A stretch of DNA of 38,258 bases from CAYINU01 sp964364855 (GCA_964364855.1 CAYINU010000007.1:1-38258); one strand, 5' to 3'. Numbered from the stretch's first letter, positions 16,424 to 26,670 are shown. Numbers and translations are program-made. Notes: a model not told the origin generated them from the letters alone.

Positions 16424-18862
16424 ATGCGTAGCAGTCAGGAAATTCGCCGCACCTTTATTTCGTTTTTCGAAAAAAAAGATCATACCTTCGTTAAACCCAG
16501 TCCCGTCGTGCCTAGCGACGATCCCAGTATCTTGTTTACCAATGCAGGGATGAATCAGTTTAAAGATGTTTTTTTGGGCATCGGTACTCGGCCCTACCGT
16601 CGGGCGGTCAATTCCCAGGTCTGCATTCGCGTGTCGGGAAAGCACAACGACCTGGAAGAGGTCGGTGTCGATACCTACCATCTAACCCTGTTCGAAATGC
16701 TGGGCAATTGGTCGTTTGGATCCTATTACAAAAAAGAAACGATTTCCTGGGCCTGGGAACTGATGACCGCTGTGTTTGGATTCGAAAAAGCCAAGCTGTA
16801 TGCGACCGTTCACGAGTCCGATCAAGAGAGTTTTGACTTCTGGAAAAGCGAAACCGATATCAACCCCGAGCACCGGTTATGGTTTGGCAATAAAGAAAAT
16901 TTTTGGGAAATGGCCGAGGTTGGTCCCTGTGGTCCGTGTACGGAGATTCATTATGATCGGGGACCCGAAGCCTGTGATCGGCAGGGGGTAGCAGGACATC
17001 AGTGTCGGGTAAACGGCGACTGCGGCCGCTATATCGAGTTATGGAATCTGGTATTTATCCAGTACGAACGCCAGAGCGATGGCACCCTGATCGATTTACC
17101 AGAAAAGCACGTGGATACCGGCGCCGGTTTTGAACGGCTGGTAGCCACCATGCAAGGGACGTTTTCGATCTATGAAACCGACTTGTTTCAACCCATCATT
17201 CGCAAAGTTGAGGCGCTCACCGGCGTGTCCTATAAGGATGAAAATGGATTGGCCCGCATTCCCCACCAAGTTCTGGCCGATCATATCCGCATGCTGACTT
17301 TTGCCATCGCGGACAATGTACTGCCCTCAAACGATGGCAGAGGGTATGTCCTGCGGCGCATTTTGCGTCGGGCCATGCGCTTTGCCAAACAGCTGGGCGT
17401 CACACAGCCTATGGTCTATCAACTTGTCGATAGTGTGGTCGAGGTGATGAAGGACTATCATCAGGATCTTCCTGCTCGCCAAACCTTTGTGGAGCGCCTG
17501 ATTCGCGCTGAAGAAGACAGCTTTTTGCGTACGCTGGATGCGGGCCTCGCGATCTTTGAAAAAATGGCCTCCGATGCCCAAGCCGAAGGCCGGGATTTTA
17601 TGTCCGGTGAGGAGGTATTTAAGCTATATGACACCTTCGGATTTCCTGTAGACCTGACCCAACTCATGGCCAAAGACAAAGGGATGGCAACCGACATAGC
17701 CGGTTTTGAAACGTTACTTGAGGCTCGCCGCGAGCAATCCCGTCGGGTAGTCGCCGTCAACCCCTCGCAATACCAAGACATACCTCGGGGGGGAGAAGCC
17801 CGCATCGTGACGGATCCCCAGGACCGCCTTAATATGGCCCGCCACCACTCGGCGACACATCTCCTACAGGCCGCATTGCGGGAGGTATTGGGAACCCATG
17901 TTTATCAAGCCGGGTCACTGGTGGATACCGACCGCTTGCGCTTTGACTTTTCGCATTTTCAGGCTCTGACTCCGGATGAGCTTGCCAGAGTAGAGTCCCT
18001 GGTCAATCAAAAAATCAAAGCCGGATTGCCGGTATCTGCATTTTACAAACCCATCAAAGAAGCCAAAAAGATGGGGGCCATGGCTTTGTTTGGTGAAAAA
18101 TACGAAGATGAGGTCCGTGTGATCCAAATGGGTGAATTTTCTATGGAACTGTGTGGCGGAAATCATGTCCAAAATACGGCTGATATCGAAGTCTTTAAAC
18201 TCATTTCCGAATCGGGTGTCTCTGCCGGGACCCGTCGGATCGAGGCTTTGGCTGGACAAACCGCCATCGCGGCTCACGCTCACCAAATGCGCAAAAAACG
18301 CCTGGAATTGGCGGGGTTTCGCTATAGGGACCTGCTGGCTGCGGCCAAGGGGAAACCTTTGCCCGCATTGCAAAAGTATTTTCCGGAGAAGCTTATTAAC
18401 GCGAGTGAAGCCGATCTGCAAGCCGCTATTGATGAGATAAGCGCGGCCATTAAACAGGTAGAAAAAGCCGTTGCCCTAGAACAAGGCGCCGTGGCGTCAG
18501 CCGAATGTAAGGCCATTTTGGAAACGGCACGGACCTTGCCGGCTGGGGCACATGTTGGCGTGGCACACATGCGAGATAAAGACATTCCTTACCTGCGCTT
18601 ACTGTCAGACAATTTGGTTAACCAGGACCCGTCACTCGCTGTTATTTTGTCCACCGCATCCGGGGACAAGGCACAGGTTCTGGTTCGGGTCGGTAGCGCT
18701 ACGAAATTGGGTTTAAAAGCACCTGAGCTGATCCGCAAACTGACCGCCATTGCGGGCGGATCAGGTGGAGGACGCCCGGAGATGGCGCAAGCCGGCGGCC
18801 TGGATGCATCCAAGGTCAACGAGGCCGTCGAACAAGTCCTCGAACAATTGGCGGCAGCATAA
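16424..18862 (+). CDS. alaS: Alanyl-tRNA synthetase
   Basis: An 812-residue class II synthetase with all expected parts. The catalytic core opens with SQEIRRTFISFFEKKDH and LFTNAGMNQFKDVF. The editing-domain metal ligands are in HHSATHLLQAAL and CGGNHVQNT. The C-Ala domain ends in GGSGGGRPEMAQAGG. It is somewhat shorter than the E. coli enzyme (about 875 residues), probably through loop reductions since each domain is recognisable. It starts at the ATG at 16424. Its stop overlaps the ruvX ATG by one base (TAATG). The alaS-ruvX order is common in bacteria. Confidence 0.96.
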   Translation: MRSSQEIRRTFISFFEKKDHTFVKPSPVVPSDDPSILFTNAGMNQFKDVFLGIGTRPYRRAVNSQVCIRVSGKHNDLEEVGVDTYHLTLFEMLGNWSFGSYYKKETISWAWELMTAVFGFEKAKLYATVHESDQESFDFWKSETDINPEHRLWFGNKENFWEMAEVGPCGPCTEIHYDRGPEACDRQGVAGHQCRVNGDCGRYIELWNLVFIQYERQSDGTLIDLPEKHVDTGAGFERLVATMQGTFSIYETDLFQPIIRKVEALTGVSYKDENGLARIPHQVLADHIRMLTFAIADNVLPSNDGRGYVLRRILRRAMRFAKQLGVTQPMVYQLVDSVVEVMKDYHQDLPARQTFVERLIRAEEDSFLRTLDAGLAIFEKMASDAQAEGRDFMSGEEVFKLYDTFGFPVDLTQLMAKDKGMATDIAGFETLLEARREQSRRVVAVNPSQYQDIPRGGEARIVTDPQDRLNMARHHSATHLLQAALREVLGTHVYQAGSLVDTDRLRFDFSHFQALTPDELARVESLVNQKIKAGLPVSAFYKPIKEAKKMGAMALFGEKYEDEVRVIQMGEFSMELCGGNHVQNTADIEVFKLISESGVSAGTRRIEALAGQTAIAAHAHQMRKKRLELAGFRYRDLLAAAKGKPLPALQKYFPEKLINASEADLQAAIDEISAAIKQVEKAVALEQGAVASAECKAILETARTLPAGAHVGVAHMRDKDIPYLRLLSDNLVNQDPSLAVILSTASGDKAQVLVRVGSATKLGLKAPELIRKLTAIAGGSGGGRPEMAQAGGLDASKVNEAVEQVLEQLAAA

Positions 18863-19287
18863 TGCGTTTTTTGGGCTTGGATTATGGGGACAAGCGGGTG
18901 GGAGTTGCAGTGTCGGATCCCGACGGCCGGTTTTCCATCCCGGTTGAGACCTTGGCCCGCACACCGGATCTGGCCCAAAAAGTTGCCGAGCTAGTAGCCC
19001 GTTATGACTGTGGGGCTGTCGTTCTCGGGTTGCCACGTAATTTGCGGGGCGAACAAACCCCCCAGACCGACAAGGTACAGGCTTTTGGCGAAGAGTTAAC
19101 AAGCACCTTATCTTGTGAAATAATTTACTGGGATGAACGGTTAACCACCGTCTCCGCCTCTCGGTCGTTGCAGGCTTTGGGATTAACTTCCCGTCAGCAA
19201 AAGGGAAGTCTGGACTCGGTAGCTGCAAACGTAATGTTGCAGGCCTACCTGGATTTCCGAAAAAATCAGCGCCACTCAAAGGAATAA
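18862..19287 (+). CDS. ruvX: Holliday junction resolvase-like protein RuvX/YqgF
   Basis: A 141-residue RNase H-fold protein with MRFLGLDYGDKRVGVAVSD at the N-terminus, the substrate-binding LGLPRNLRGEQTPQ, and DERLTTVSASRSL followed by the acidic LDSVAAN segment. The family is essential in many bacteria and has been linked to 16S rRNA 5' processing as well as to junction resolution. It overlaps alaS by one base and is followed 2 bp later by purM. Confidence 0.93.
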   Translation: MRFLGLDYGDKRVGVAVSDPDGRFSIPVETLARTPDLAQKVAELVARYDCGAVVLGLPRNLRGEQTPQTDKVQAFGEELTSTLSCEIIYWDERLTTVSASRSLQALGLTSRQQKGSLDSVAANVMLQAYLDFRKNQRHSKE

Positions 19288-19289
19288 CC

Positions 19290-20264
19290 ATGGACTACAA
19301 AAGCGCGGGTGTGGACATTGAGGCAGGGAACACCGCCGTCCAGCGCATCCGTCATTTGGTGCAACGCACGTATACGCCAGCAGTGCTAGGCGGGTTGGGG
19401 CATTTTGGTGCTTTTTTTGAAATGCCAGCCGGATATCAAAACCCCGTTCTGGTATCTTGCACGGATGGGGTCGGAACCAAGTTGATGTTGGCCATTGCTC
19501 ACGACTGCATCGCCGATCTGGGCGTGGATCTGGTCGCGATGAATGTAAATGACCTGATCTGCTCGGGCGCAAAACCCCTGTTTTTTCTGGACTATATTGC
19601 GTGTCATCAATTGTCCCCAGAGCAAATGGAAGTCTTGATTGGGGGCATGGTACGTGGCTGCGTGGAGTCGGATTGTGCGTTGATCGGGGGGGAAATGGCC
19701 GAAATGCGGGATGTATACCGCCCCGGTGAATTTGATTTGGCCGGTTTTGCCATGGGTGTTGTGGAAAAAAGCCGCATTATCGACGGAAAAAGCATTTCCG
19801 CGGGCCAAAACGTGTATGGATTGCCCTCTTCCGGAGTACATGCCAACGGATTTAGCTTGGTTCGCCACATTGTAAATCAGGACTGGTTCAGTCGTTATGG
19901 CATTTCGCCACAAGCGTTACTCGCGCCCACGCGTATTTATGTCAAAGACATCGCCGCCCTTCAGGCAAAGGGAACCCAGCTGACTGGACTGGCCCATATC
20001 ACGGGTGGCGGATTGAGTGAAAATATCGAACGTATCTTGCCGGTCGGCGTGGAGGTGGTCTTGTCCCGGTCCGCGCTTCGAACACCCCGCTTATTTTCGG
20101 CCCTCCAAGAAGCGGGCCAGGTAGATGAAGAAGAAATGTTTTGCGTATTTAACATGGGGATTGGGATGGTCGTGATTACCCCGGACGTCTTGACGGAAAG
20201 CGATCAGTGCTACCGCATCGGCGTGGTGACACCGGGGCAGGGTCGTGTCGTATTTAACGCCTAA
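19290..20264 (+). CDS. purM: Phosphoribosylformylglycinamidine cyclo-ligase (AIR synthetase)
   Basis: A 324-residue enzyme of purine synthesis that closes the imidazole ring of AIR with ATP. Family segments seen are YKSAGVDIEAGN, LVSCTDGVGTKL, DLVAMNVNDLICSGAKPLFFLDYIA, ALIGGEMAEM, YGLPSSGVHANGFSLVR and AHITGGGLSENI. Length is slightly below the usual 345 residues but no core motif is missing. It is followed by purN (20-bp overlap if the GTG start is right) and purH, giving a purine cluster. Confidence 0.95.
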   Translation: MDYKSAGVDIEAGNTAVQRIRHLVQRTYTPAVLGGLGHFGAFFEMPAGYQNPVLVSCTDGVGTKLMLAIAHDCIADLGVDLVAMNVNDLICSGAKPLFFLDYIACHQLSPEQMEVLIGGMVRGCVESDCALIGGEMAEMRDVYRPGEFDLAGFAMGVVEKSRIIDGKSISAGQNVYGLPSSGVHANGFSLVRHIVNQDWFSRYGISPQALLAPTRIYVKDIAALQAKGTQLTGLAHITGGGLSENIERILPVGVEVVLSRSALRTPRLFSALQEAGQVDEEEMFCVFNMGIGMVVITPDVLTESDQCYRIGVVTPGQGRVVFNA

Positions 20265-20810
20265 ATTGCGGCTCGGCATCTTGTTTTCGGGCCGGGGATC
20301 CAACATGATGGCCGTCCTGGACGCCATTTCCCGCGGCGAGGTTCATGCCGAAGTGGTAGTAGCGCTCACCAACAATCCTCAGGCTCCCGGCATCGCGCTG
20401 GCCGAATCTGCCGGGGTTTCCGTCAAAGTCGAAGATCCCAAGCAATACGCCTCTATCGCCGACTACGAAGCTGCGATGCGCCGCCATTTGGAGGCAGCAA
20501 AAGTGGATTTGGTTGTGCTGGCCGGATATATGAAAGTGTTAGGCCCGACCATGCTTGAGTCTTTTGCGGGCCGCATGATTAATATTCATCCGTCTCTTCT
20601 GCCCGCATTTAAGGGCCTGCACGCTCAGCGCCAAGCCATCGAAGCCGGCGTTAAAGAGACGGGCTGCACGGTCCATTTCGTAACCGCTGAATTGGATGGA
20701 GGACCGGTGCTGTTGCAAGCGGCAGTTCCTGTCCTGCCGGGGGATACCCAAGCCACTTTAAGTGACCGAATTTTGGTCGAAGAACACCATATTCTTCCGA
20801 AAGCGATCCA
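20245..20810 (+). CDS. purN: Phosphoribosylglycinamide formyltransferase, 3' end lost in assembly gap
   Basis: The first 188 residues of PurN, which formylates GAR using 10-formyl-THF. Motifs seen are LGILFSGRGSNM at the N-terminus, NNPQAPGIALA, LAGYMKVLGP, INIHPSLLPAFKGLHAQRQAIEAGVKETGCTVHFV, and the last visible segment RILVEEHHILPKAI. Only about 20-30 C-terminal residues should be missing. The start is either the GTG at 20245, overlapping purM by 20 bp, or a TTG at 20266 just after the purM stop. The sequence then enters 100 N. The open frame that continues through the N into purH is an accident of the N count. Confidence 0.9.
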
Positions 20811-20910
20811 NNNNNNNNNNNNNNNNNNNNNNNNNNNNNNNNNNNNNNNNNNNNNNNNNNNNNNNNNNNNNNNNNNNNNNNNNNNNNNNNNNNNNNNNNN
20901 NNNNNNNNNN
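20811..20910. other. Assembly gap, exactly 100 N
   Basis: A run of exactly 100 N, the usual placeholder for a scaffold gap of unknown length. It removes the purN 3' end and the purN-purH junction. Confidence 0.97.
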
Positions 20911-20916
20911 TTCGTT

Positions 20917-22446
20917 ATGAGAGCGTTAATCAGTGTATCGGATAAAACAGGCATTGTTGAATTCGCGAGGGGACTAGCGGCGCTGGGTGTGGAAATCGTT
21001 TCTACTGGAGGGACCCACCGGCTGTTGGCGGAGGCGGGCATTCCGGCACTAGGAATTGAGGCGCTCACGGGCTTCCCCGAAATGTTGGACGGTCGGGTCA
21101 AAACCTTGCACCCTAAGGTTCACGGGGGAATTTTGGCGCGGCGGGATCTATCTGATCATGTTGGGGCTTGTGCCCAACACGCCATAGGGTTTATCGATTT
21201 GGTCGTGGTGAATTTGTATCCGTTTGAAAGGACCATTGCCAAAAACGATGCCACGCTGGACGAGGCCATCGAAAACATCGACATCGGTGGGCCGACCATG
21301 ATCCGCAGTGCAGCGAAAAACATGGCTTTTGTGACTGTGGTGGTCAATCACGAACACTACGCCAATGTACTGGCAGAGCTCAGTACCAGCGGTGACACCA
21401 GCCTCGCTACCCGGCAAAAGCTGGCCCAAGAGGCCTTTTTGCATACGGGCCGCTATGACAGCATCATTTCAACGTATTTGGCTAAGCAGTTTAGGCCAGA
21501 CGCCTCGCTCTTGCAGCCGCATATCGTACTGGCATTGGATCAGGTCGATGTGTTGCGCTATGGCGAAAATCCCCACCAACAAGCCGCGTTATACAAAACC
21601 AGCATCGGAGGTTGCTTTTCCCAGCTCCGACAACACCATGGAAAGGCCTTATCCTTTAACAACCTCATCGATGCCCAGGCCGCTTGGGATATCGTCTCAG
21701 AGCTTGGTGTGCCAGCCGCAGTGGTGATCAAGCATACCAATCCCTGCGGTGCCGCGATCGGCAATAGTCTCTACGAAGCCTATCAAAAGGCGTATGACGC
21801 GGACCCGGTTTCGGCGTTTGGGTCTATTGTCGGACTAAACCGCAAAGTGGACTTGGAAACAGCCCAAAAGCTATCTGAGACCTTTGTTGAAGTTGTCGTA
21901 GCTCCCGGTTATGAGCCGGATGCTGCCGCGCTCTTGTCTAAAAAAGCCGCTATCCGACTGCTGGAAATTCCGGCTTCCGGAGCGCGATCGCGTCTGGATT
22001 ATCGATTTTTGGATGGGTTGTGCTTGGTGCAAGAAAAAGATGATAAAATCATCACCCGATCTGACTTTCAAGTCGTCACAAAAACGGCACCGACACCCGC
22101 ACAATCGGTGGATCTGGAGCTGGCCTTTCAATTGGTCAAGCATGTTAAATCCAACGCCATCGTACTGGTCAAAGAGGGGCAGCTGATCGGCACGGGCGCC
22201 GGCCAAATGAGCCGGGTGGATTCGGTGCGGATTGCATTGGAAAAAGCCGGTGCCAAAGCCCAAGATGCCGTGGCCGCATCCGATGCCTTTTTTCCGTTTA
22301 AGGACGGGGTCGAATTGCTGGTAGCCGGCGGGGTTAAAGCCATTGTCCAGCCGGGTGGCTCTAAGCGTGACGCGGAATCCGTCGAGGTATGTAACATGTC
22401 TAGGATCGCGATGGTGTATACCGGGATTCGACATTTCAAACATTAA
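20917..22446 (+). CDS. purH: Bifunctional AICAR transformylase / IMP cyclohydrolase
   Basis: A 509-residue enzyme catalysing the last two steps to IMP. The N-terminal cyclohydrolase (MGS-like) part has RALISVSDKTGIVEFA, EIVSTGGTHRLL, GFPEMLDGRVKTLHPKVHGGIL and ENIDIGGPTMIRSAAKN. The transformylase part has LRYGENPHQQA, NNLIDAQAAW, VVIKHTNPCGAA, AFGSIVGLNR, KSNAIVLVKEG and AASDAFFPFKDG. The start ATG at 20917 is right after the assembly gap and fits the family N-terminus. Its stop is followed immediately by the slt ATG. Confidence 0.95.
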   Translation: MRALISVSDKTGIVEFARGLAALGVEIVSTGGTHRLLAEAGIPALGIEALTGFPEMLDGRVKTLHPKVHGGILARRDLSDHVGACAQHAIGFIDLVVVNLYPFERTIAKNDATLDEAIENIDIGGPTMIRSAAKNMAFVTVVVNHEHYANVLAELSTSGDTSLATRQKLAQEAFLHTGRYDSIISTYLAKQFRPDASLLQPHIVLALDQVDVLRYGENPHQQAALYKTSIGGCFSQLRQHHGKALSFNNLIDAQAAWDIVSELGVPAAVVIKHTNPCGAAIGNSLYEAYQKAYDADPVSAFGSIVGLNRKVDLETAQKLSETFVEVVVAPGYEPDAAALLSKKAAIRLLEIPASGARSRLDYRFLDGLCLVQEKDDKIITRSDFQVVTKTAPTPAQSVDLELAFQLVKHVKSNAIVLVKEGQLIGTGAGQMSRVDSVRIALEKAGAKAQDAVAASDAFFPFKDGVELLVAGGVKAIVQPGGSKRDAESVEVCNMSRIAMVYTGIRHFKH

Positions 22447-24318
22447 ATGAACATTTTCCGTTTGGGGGCAATGGGTGTGGCAATGGGAGGTCTGGCGGCA
22501 CTACTGTCGGGCAGCGGCAGTATGTTAGTGACCCAATGTTATTCCGATTATGAAATTTTCAAGGTCCATCTCGCGGCAAAGGAAGTCTTGGCAGCCAAAA
22601 AAATGTACGCTGCATTTGGCCATGGCGAAAGAGTCAACGAATGTCCTGAATTGCATTATTTTCTGGCTCGCCGTTTGGGTGATTATTATATGGCCCAAAA
22701 ACAGCCCACCGAGGCCAATACGTATTACCGCCAAGCGCTGAATGCCAAAATGGACTCGGTATGGATAGCTGAGGTTCAAGACGCCATCGTCAAAAGTGCC
22801 GTCGAAAGCGGGTCCTGGTCCCTGACCCAAAAAGCGGTGGTGCCGTGGTTTACCGAAAACCCACTCCGCGCCACAACCCAAGGGGGGTTTAGAAAAATCC
22901 AGACCCGGTATCCCAATATCTCGCGTATGGACCAGGTTTTTCCGACCTCAGGAAGCTTTGTGACGTTTATTCGGAACCTGTATAACCGCGGCCAGGCCAA
23001 CGATGCATTGCTGTATCTGCAACAGGCCTTTTCTCGCTATCCGCATCTGCAAAAAGATCGTGAGACACTTGAGCTCTATGGTCGGATTTTACTTTCCAAT
23101 AAAAATTATCCCAAAAGCATTGCGGTATTAAAGCCCCTCTATGACCGAAATCCCCAGTTGTCATCAGGCTACTATTTGGCCCGGGCATACGAGCTAAGTC
23201 ATCGCAAAAACTCAGCCATCCAAACCTATCAGGGCATCACTCGCCATGGAACCGGCAGCCTCGTTCCCAGCGCCTATTCCCGGCTGTTACAGCTCTTACC
23301 TCCCGGTGTGGAGCGCAGTAAAACAGTGCATGATCTGACATCCCGCCACCCCAGCTCCGAGCAGGTGGTGCAGCTGCATTGGGAACGGGCGTTTCCGGCC
23401 ATTACCAGCCGGCGCTGGGATGTGGCTTGGGTGCATCTGTCAGCCATCAATACCTCGGGGTCTTCTGTTAACAATGCCAAGTACCTGTATTGGCAGGGGG
23501 TCGTATTGCGAAAACTGGGTCGTCCCAACGAGGCAGAAATAAAAATGGCGGAGTTGATCCACCGATACACGCAGTCGTTTTACCGCTACCGTGCGGAAAA
23601 TCGACCATTTCCACCCCAAGCCAAATTGCTGCCGCTGGATCCCGGACAACGGCGTGCGGAGCGACCGGATATTGTCTGGCTGATCAGTCAGAACTATTTT
23701 GACGAGGCCATCGCTCGCCTCAAGCTTGCCGAAGATCAAGCTGCTTTGGAAGAATTGCCACTCCTTTTTATGCAAAAGGGGGACTACTACCAGGCTATTT
23801 GCAGCATTCAAAGCCTCGTTCCCATTACCACCACTCATGATGTGTTTTGCAGAACCTACTATCCCTTGGCCTTTGACGATACCATCCGTCAGTATAGTGC
23901 GGACTATGCGATCGATCCGTTTTTGGTCTTGTCCGTTATTCGCGCAGAAAGCATGTTCAAACCCCAGGCCGTCTCTTGGGCGGCCGCACGGGGCCTGATG
24001 CAAATCATCCAGCCGACAGGGGCGGAGATTGCCCGGCAGCTCAAGCTCAAAAGGGGGGAATGGACATTGGACCATCCCGAAACCAACATCCGCTTTGGCA
24101 CCTATTATTTGGCCGGGTTAATGCGGCAATACCAGTCCCCCGTTCTGGCTTTGGCGGCCTATAATGCCGGGCCTGGTGCCGTCAAACGCTGGCGGTTGAC
24201 TTATGGCTTTACTCCGGATGATCCTGATCTATTTATTGAGCAAATTCCGTATCCCGAGACGCAAGGCTATGTCAAACGGGTACTGTCCAATTATTGGGCC
24301 TATCAGGATGTCTATTAA
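22447..24318 (+). CDS. Soluble lytic murein transglycosylase (Slt-type)
   Basis: A 623-residue exported enzyme that cleaves the MurNAc-GlcNAc bond of peptidoglycan. A hydrophobic N-terminal segment (about residues 5-30) looks like a signal sequence or anchor. Residues about 45-470 form a long superhelical domain with TPR-like pairs (for example YYRQALNAKM and LLYLQQAFSRYP). The C-terminal SLT domain has catalytic E501 in SVIRAESMFKPQAVS, then ARGLMQIIQPT, RFGTYYLAGLM and LALAAYNAGPGAV. This resembles E. coli Slt70 in layout. The start abuts the purH stop and the end abuts the protease gene, so it may be in a run of co-transcribed envelope genes. Confidence 0.9.
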   Translation: MNIFRLGAMGVAMGGLAALLSGSGSMLVTQCYSDYEIFKVHLAAKEVLAAKKMYAAFGHGERVNECPELHYFLARRLGDYYMAQKQPTEANTYYRQALNAKMDSVWIAEVQDAIVKSAVESGSWSLTQKAVVPWFTENPLRATTQGGFRKIQTRYPNISRMDQVFPTSGSFVTFIRNLYNRGQANDALLYLQQAFSRYPHLQKDRETLELYGRILLSNKNYPKSIAVLKPLYDRNPQLSSGYYLARAYELSHRKNSAIQTYQGITRHGTGSLVPSAYSRLLQLLPPGVERSKTVHDLTSRHPSSEQVVQLHWERAFPAITSRRWDVAWVHLSAINTSGSSVNNAKYLYWQGVVLRKLGRPNEAEIKMAELIHRYTQSFYRYRAENRPFPPQAKLLPLDPGQRRAERPDIVWLISQNYFDEAIARLKLAEDQAALEELPLLFMQKGDYYQAICSIQSLVPITTTHDVFCRTYYPLAFDDTIRQYSADYAIDPFLVLSVIRAESMFKPQAVSWAAARGLMQIIQPTGAEIARQLKLKRGEWTLDHPETNIRFGTYYLAGLMRQYQSPVLALAAYNAGPGAVKRWRLTYGFTPDDPDLFIEQIPYPETQGYVKRVLSNYWAYQDVY

Positions 24319-26667
24319 ATGAAGACCTTCTCACCTTGCCGATGGCTCGTCGGGATAGCCGGCGTCGGACTGCTGACGGTGACGACTTGGGCCATCGATT
24401 GCGTGCCGCAGCAACTCCTGGTGAAATTGCGCAATCCAGTTGCCATGACGGCTTTAAAACCTATGTCGGTAGATCCGGTGACGGGGCAGTTTGCGGTATC
24501 TGGGATTGAAATGCTGAACGTTGCAACTTCAAAAAAGAATGGACTTTCCGCAGCTCAGTCTGGTCCTGCCGTCTACAAAATAACCTTTGGCCCGAAAGTT
24601 GATCTCTACCAGGCCCGCATGGCATTACTCAAAGACAGAAACGTGATTTGGGCCAACTACAACTACAAATTTAAGGCCTTGGACAGTCAACGCTTCGTAC
24701 CGGATGATCTGTTGTACGGAAGTCAACCCAACATGGATCGGGTTCGCGGCCCACAGGCCTGGTATCTCAATCGCGGTAATTCCGCCAAAACTGTCGCCGT
24801 TGTCGACACGGGCGTGGATTGGGACCATCTGGATTTGGTGGACAAAATTTGGCATAACCCCGGTGAGATTCCGGATAACGGGATCGACGATGATAACAAT
24901 GGATTTGTAGATGATGTGCTCGGCTGGGATTTTGTGTCCGTTCCCGACCAAGGCATCTCAGGGGAGGATTACGGGCCGCCGGACAATAACCCCATGGATT
25001 TTGAAGGCCATGGCACCCATGTGGCCGGTATTGCCGCGGCCGACACCAACAACAGCCTCGGCGTTGCCGGAACGGGGTTTAACATTAGTATTATGGCTAT
25101 TCGGGCGGGGTTTAGTGGGTTGGATGGAGGGGAGTTTAATTTGGCGGATCTCTGTTCGGCGCTCAGCTACGCCGTCTTGATGAATGCCAATGTCATCAAT
25201 ATGAGCTTTGGAACCGAGGTTCCAACTGGCAACCAACTGGAATGCATGAACGAGGCCTTGGACGCGGCCAAAGCCCGGGGTATTGTGTTGGTCGCCGCCG
25301 CAGGTAACGAAGGTGCCGATCTGGATACCTTCACCGAAATGCCCGCAGAATATCCCGGTGTCATCGCGGTCTCGATGACCGACAATTTGGGTGATTTTGT
25401 TCCCGAGGTGAGCAATTACGGCGCATCGGTTTGGATCGCAGCGCCGGGTCTGTCTATCTTATCTACCGCTGTTGCTTCTGGGTCGGGCAACAACAATTAC
25501 GAACCAAAAACGGGCACGTCGATGTCGGCACCGCATGTGTCCGGGGCAGCCGCTCTCATTCTGGCGGTCAATCCTTCTGCCAATGTCGCAACGGCCTTGG
25601 CACAATCCGCTACGGACAAAGGCACTGCGGGACGAGATCCGCAATACGGCTGGGGACTGCTCAACATGGAAAATGCGTTGCGATATGTGGACCCCACGCC
25701 GCCCACACTCAATTTTACGCCGATTTCGGGAACCCGGAATACCGGTGAATTCGTCGCTATCACCGCCAATATTACAGACAATTTCGAAGGGGATAACTCC
25801 CCCTCAGCCTCCGTGTTTTACCGTTACCAAACCGGCAGTTCCGTTACGACCTACACTGGGGCCAAATTAAACCGAGTGGGTAATTCTTCGCTTTTTTATG
25901 GGGAAATTCCCTCTTCGGATAGCGCGGTCAACGAGATCCATTATTACCTACAAGTCTCCGACGGCAACCCCTCCAATACCTTTACCAATCCTGCGGGTGG
26001 TTCTTCCGCACCCTACACGATCGTACTGCACGACGTGACCGGACCCACCATGACGTCATGGATGCAAACCGGTGATTATGTTGCAGCCGATCAGACCGTT
26101 ACCTTTAGCATCGTGGACAATGTGGCCGTGGCGACCAGTTCTATTTCCGTTGTGCTACGCACCGCGACCCAACAACGCACTCTGACCAATGCCGATTACG
26201 AATTTTTAAGCGGGGTGCTAAGCGTCAATCTGAGGCCGTTTTCATTGACGGAGCCCACCCTCAACCTCACCGTGGCTGCCTCTGATCTAAACGACAACCG
26301 CAGTACGGCGTCGGTGCTTTTAAACATATCCAACAGCTCAGTTGATTTCGACCTATTCGGCGGCGCCAGCGGTGAGACTGTAGTCAATGTTCCCAACCCC
26401 TTTAACCCCGCCAATGAAAGCACGGCCATCGCCTATCAGATCACCCAACAGGCCGATATCGAGGTTTTCATCTATTCGTTGGGCATGGCCCGTGTGTTTA
26501 CGTACAGCGCTGTTGGTGAAACGCCGGGTTACCATGAGATCGAATGGGACGGCCGAGACACAGGCGGCACCATCGTGCCCAATGGCATTTACATTTTTGT
26601 GATCAAGGGCACCAACGGTGATCGGTCGGTCCTACGCAAAGGAAAAATCGCCGTATTGCGGCGGTAA
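24319..26667 (+). CDS. Secreted subtilisin-like serine protease (S8) with FlgD-like C-terminus
   Basis: A 782-residue exported protease with a signal peptide at about residues 1-25. The catalytic domain (about 135-455) has D163 in VVDTGVDWDH, H231 in GHGTHVAGIAA and S401 in GTSMSAPHVSGAAAL, so the triad is complete. Two Ig-like segments follow (about 460-575 and 575-680). The last 90 residues are a FlgD-Ig/T9SS-like sorting-type module: NVPNPFNP, then a beta-rich segment, then DGRDTGGTIVPNGIYIFVIKG. Such modules are common on exported proteins of several diderm phyla; no secretion genes are present to test that here. Substrate and destination are unknown. An N-terminal propeptide-like stretch lies at about residues 30-120. 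The ATG directly follows the slt stop. Confidence 0.88.
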   Translation: MKTFSPCRWLVGIAGVGLLTVTTWAIDCVPQQLLVKLRNPVAMTALKPMSVDPVTGQFAVSGIEMLNVATSKKNGLSAAQSGPAVYKITFGPKVDLYQARMALLKDRNVIWANYNYKFKALDSQRFVPDDLLYGSQPNMDRVRGPQAWYLNRGNSAKTVAVVDTGVDWDHLDLVDKIWHNPGEIPDNGIDDDNNGFVDDVLGWDFVSVPDQGISGEDYGPPDNNPMDFEGHGTHVAGIAAADTNNSLGVAGTGFNISIMAIRAGFSGLDGGEFNLADLCSALSYAVLMNANVINMSFGTEVPTGNQLECMNEALDAAKARGIVLVAAAGNEGADLDTFTEMPAEYPGVIAVSMTDNLGDFVPEVSNYGASVWIAAPGLSILSTAVASGSGNNNYEPKTGTSMSAPHVSGAAALILAVNPSANVATALAQSATDKGTAGRDPQYGWGLLNMENALRYVDPTPPTLNFTPISGTRNTGEFVAITANITDNFEGDNSPSASVFYRYQTGSSVTTYTGAKLNRVGNSSLFYGEIPSSDSAVNEIHYYLQVSDGNPSNTFTNPAGGSSAPYTIVLHDVTGPTMTSWMQTGDYVAADQTVTFSIVDNVAVATSSISVVLRTATQQRTLTNADYEFLSGVLSVNLRPFSLTEPTLNLTVAASDLNDNRSTASVLLNISNSSVDFDLFGGASGETVVNVPNPFNPANESTAIAYQITQQADIEVFIYSLGMARVFTYSAVGETPGYHEIEWDGRDTGGTIVPNGIYIFVIKGTNGDRSVLRKGKIAVLRR

Positions 26668-26670
26668 GTC

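Noticed and set aside
20245..22446. A single 733-residue PurN-PurH fusion protein
   Set aside because: The frame only joins through exactly 100 placeholder N; the two parts are complete-looking separate families with a proper purH start at 20917.
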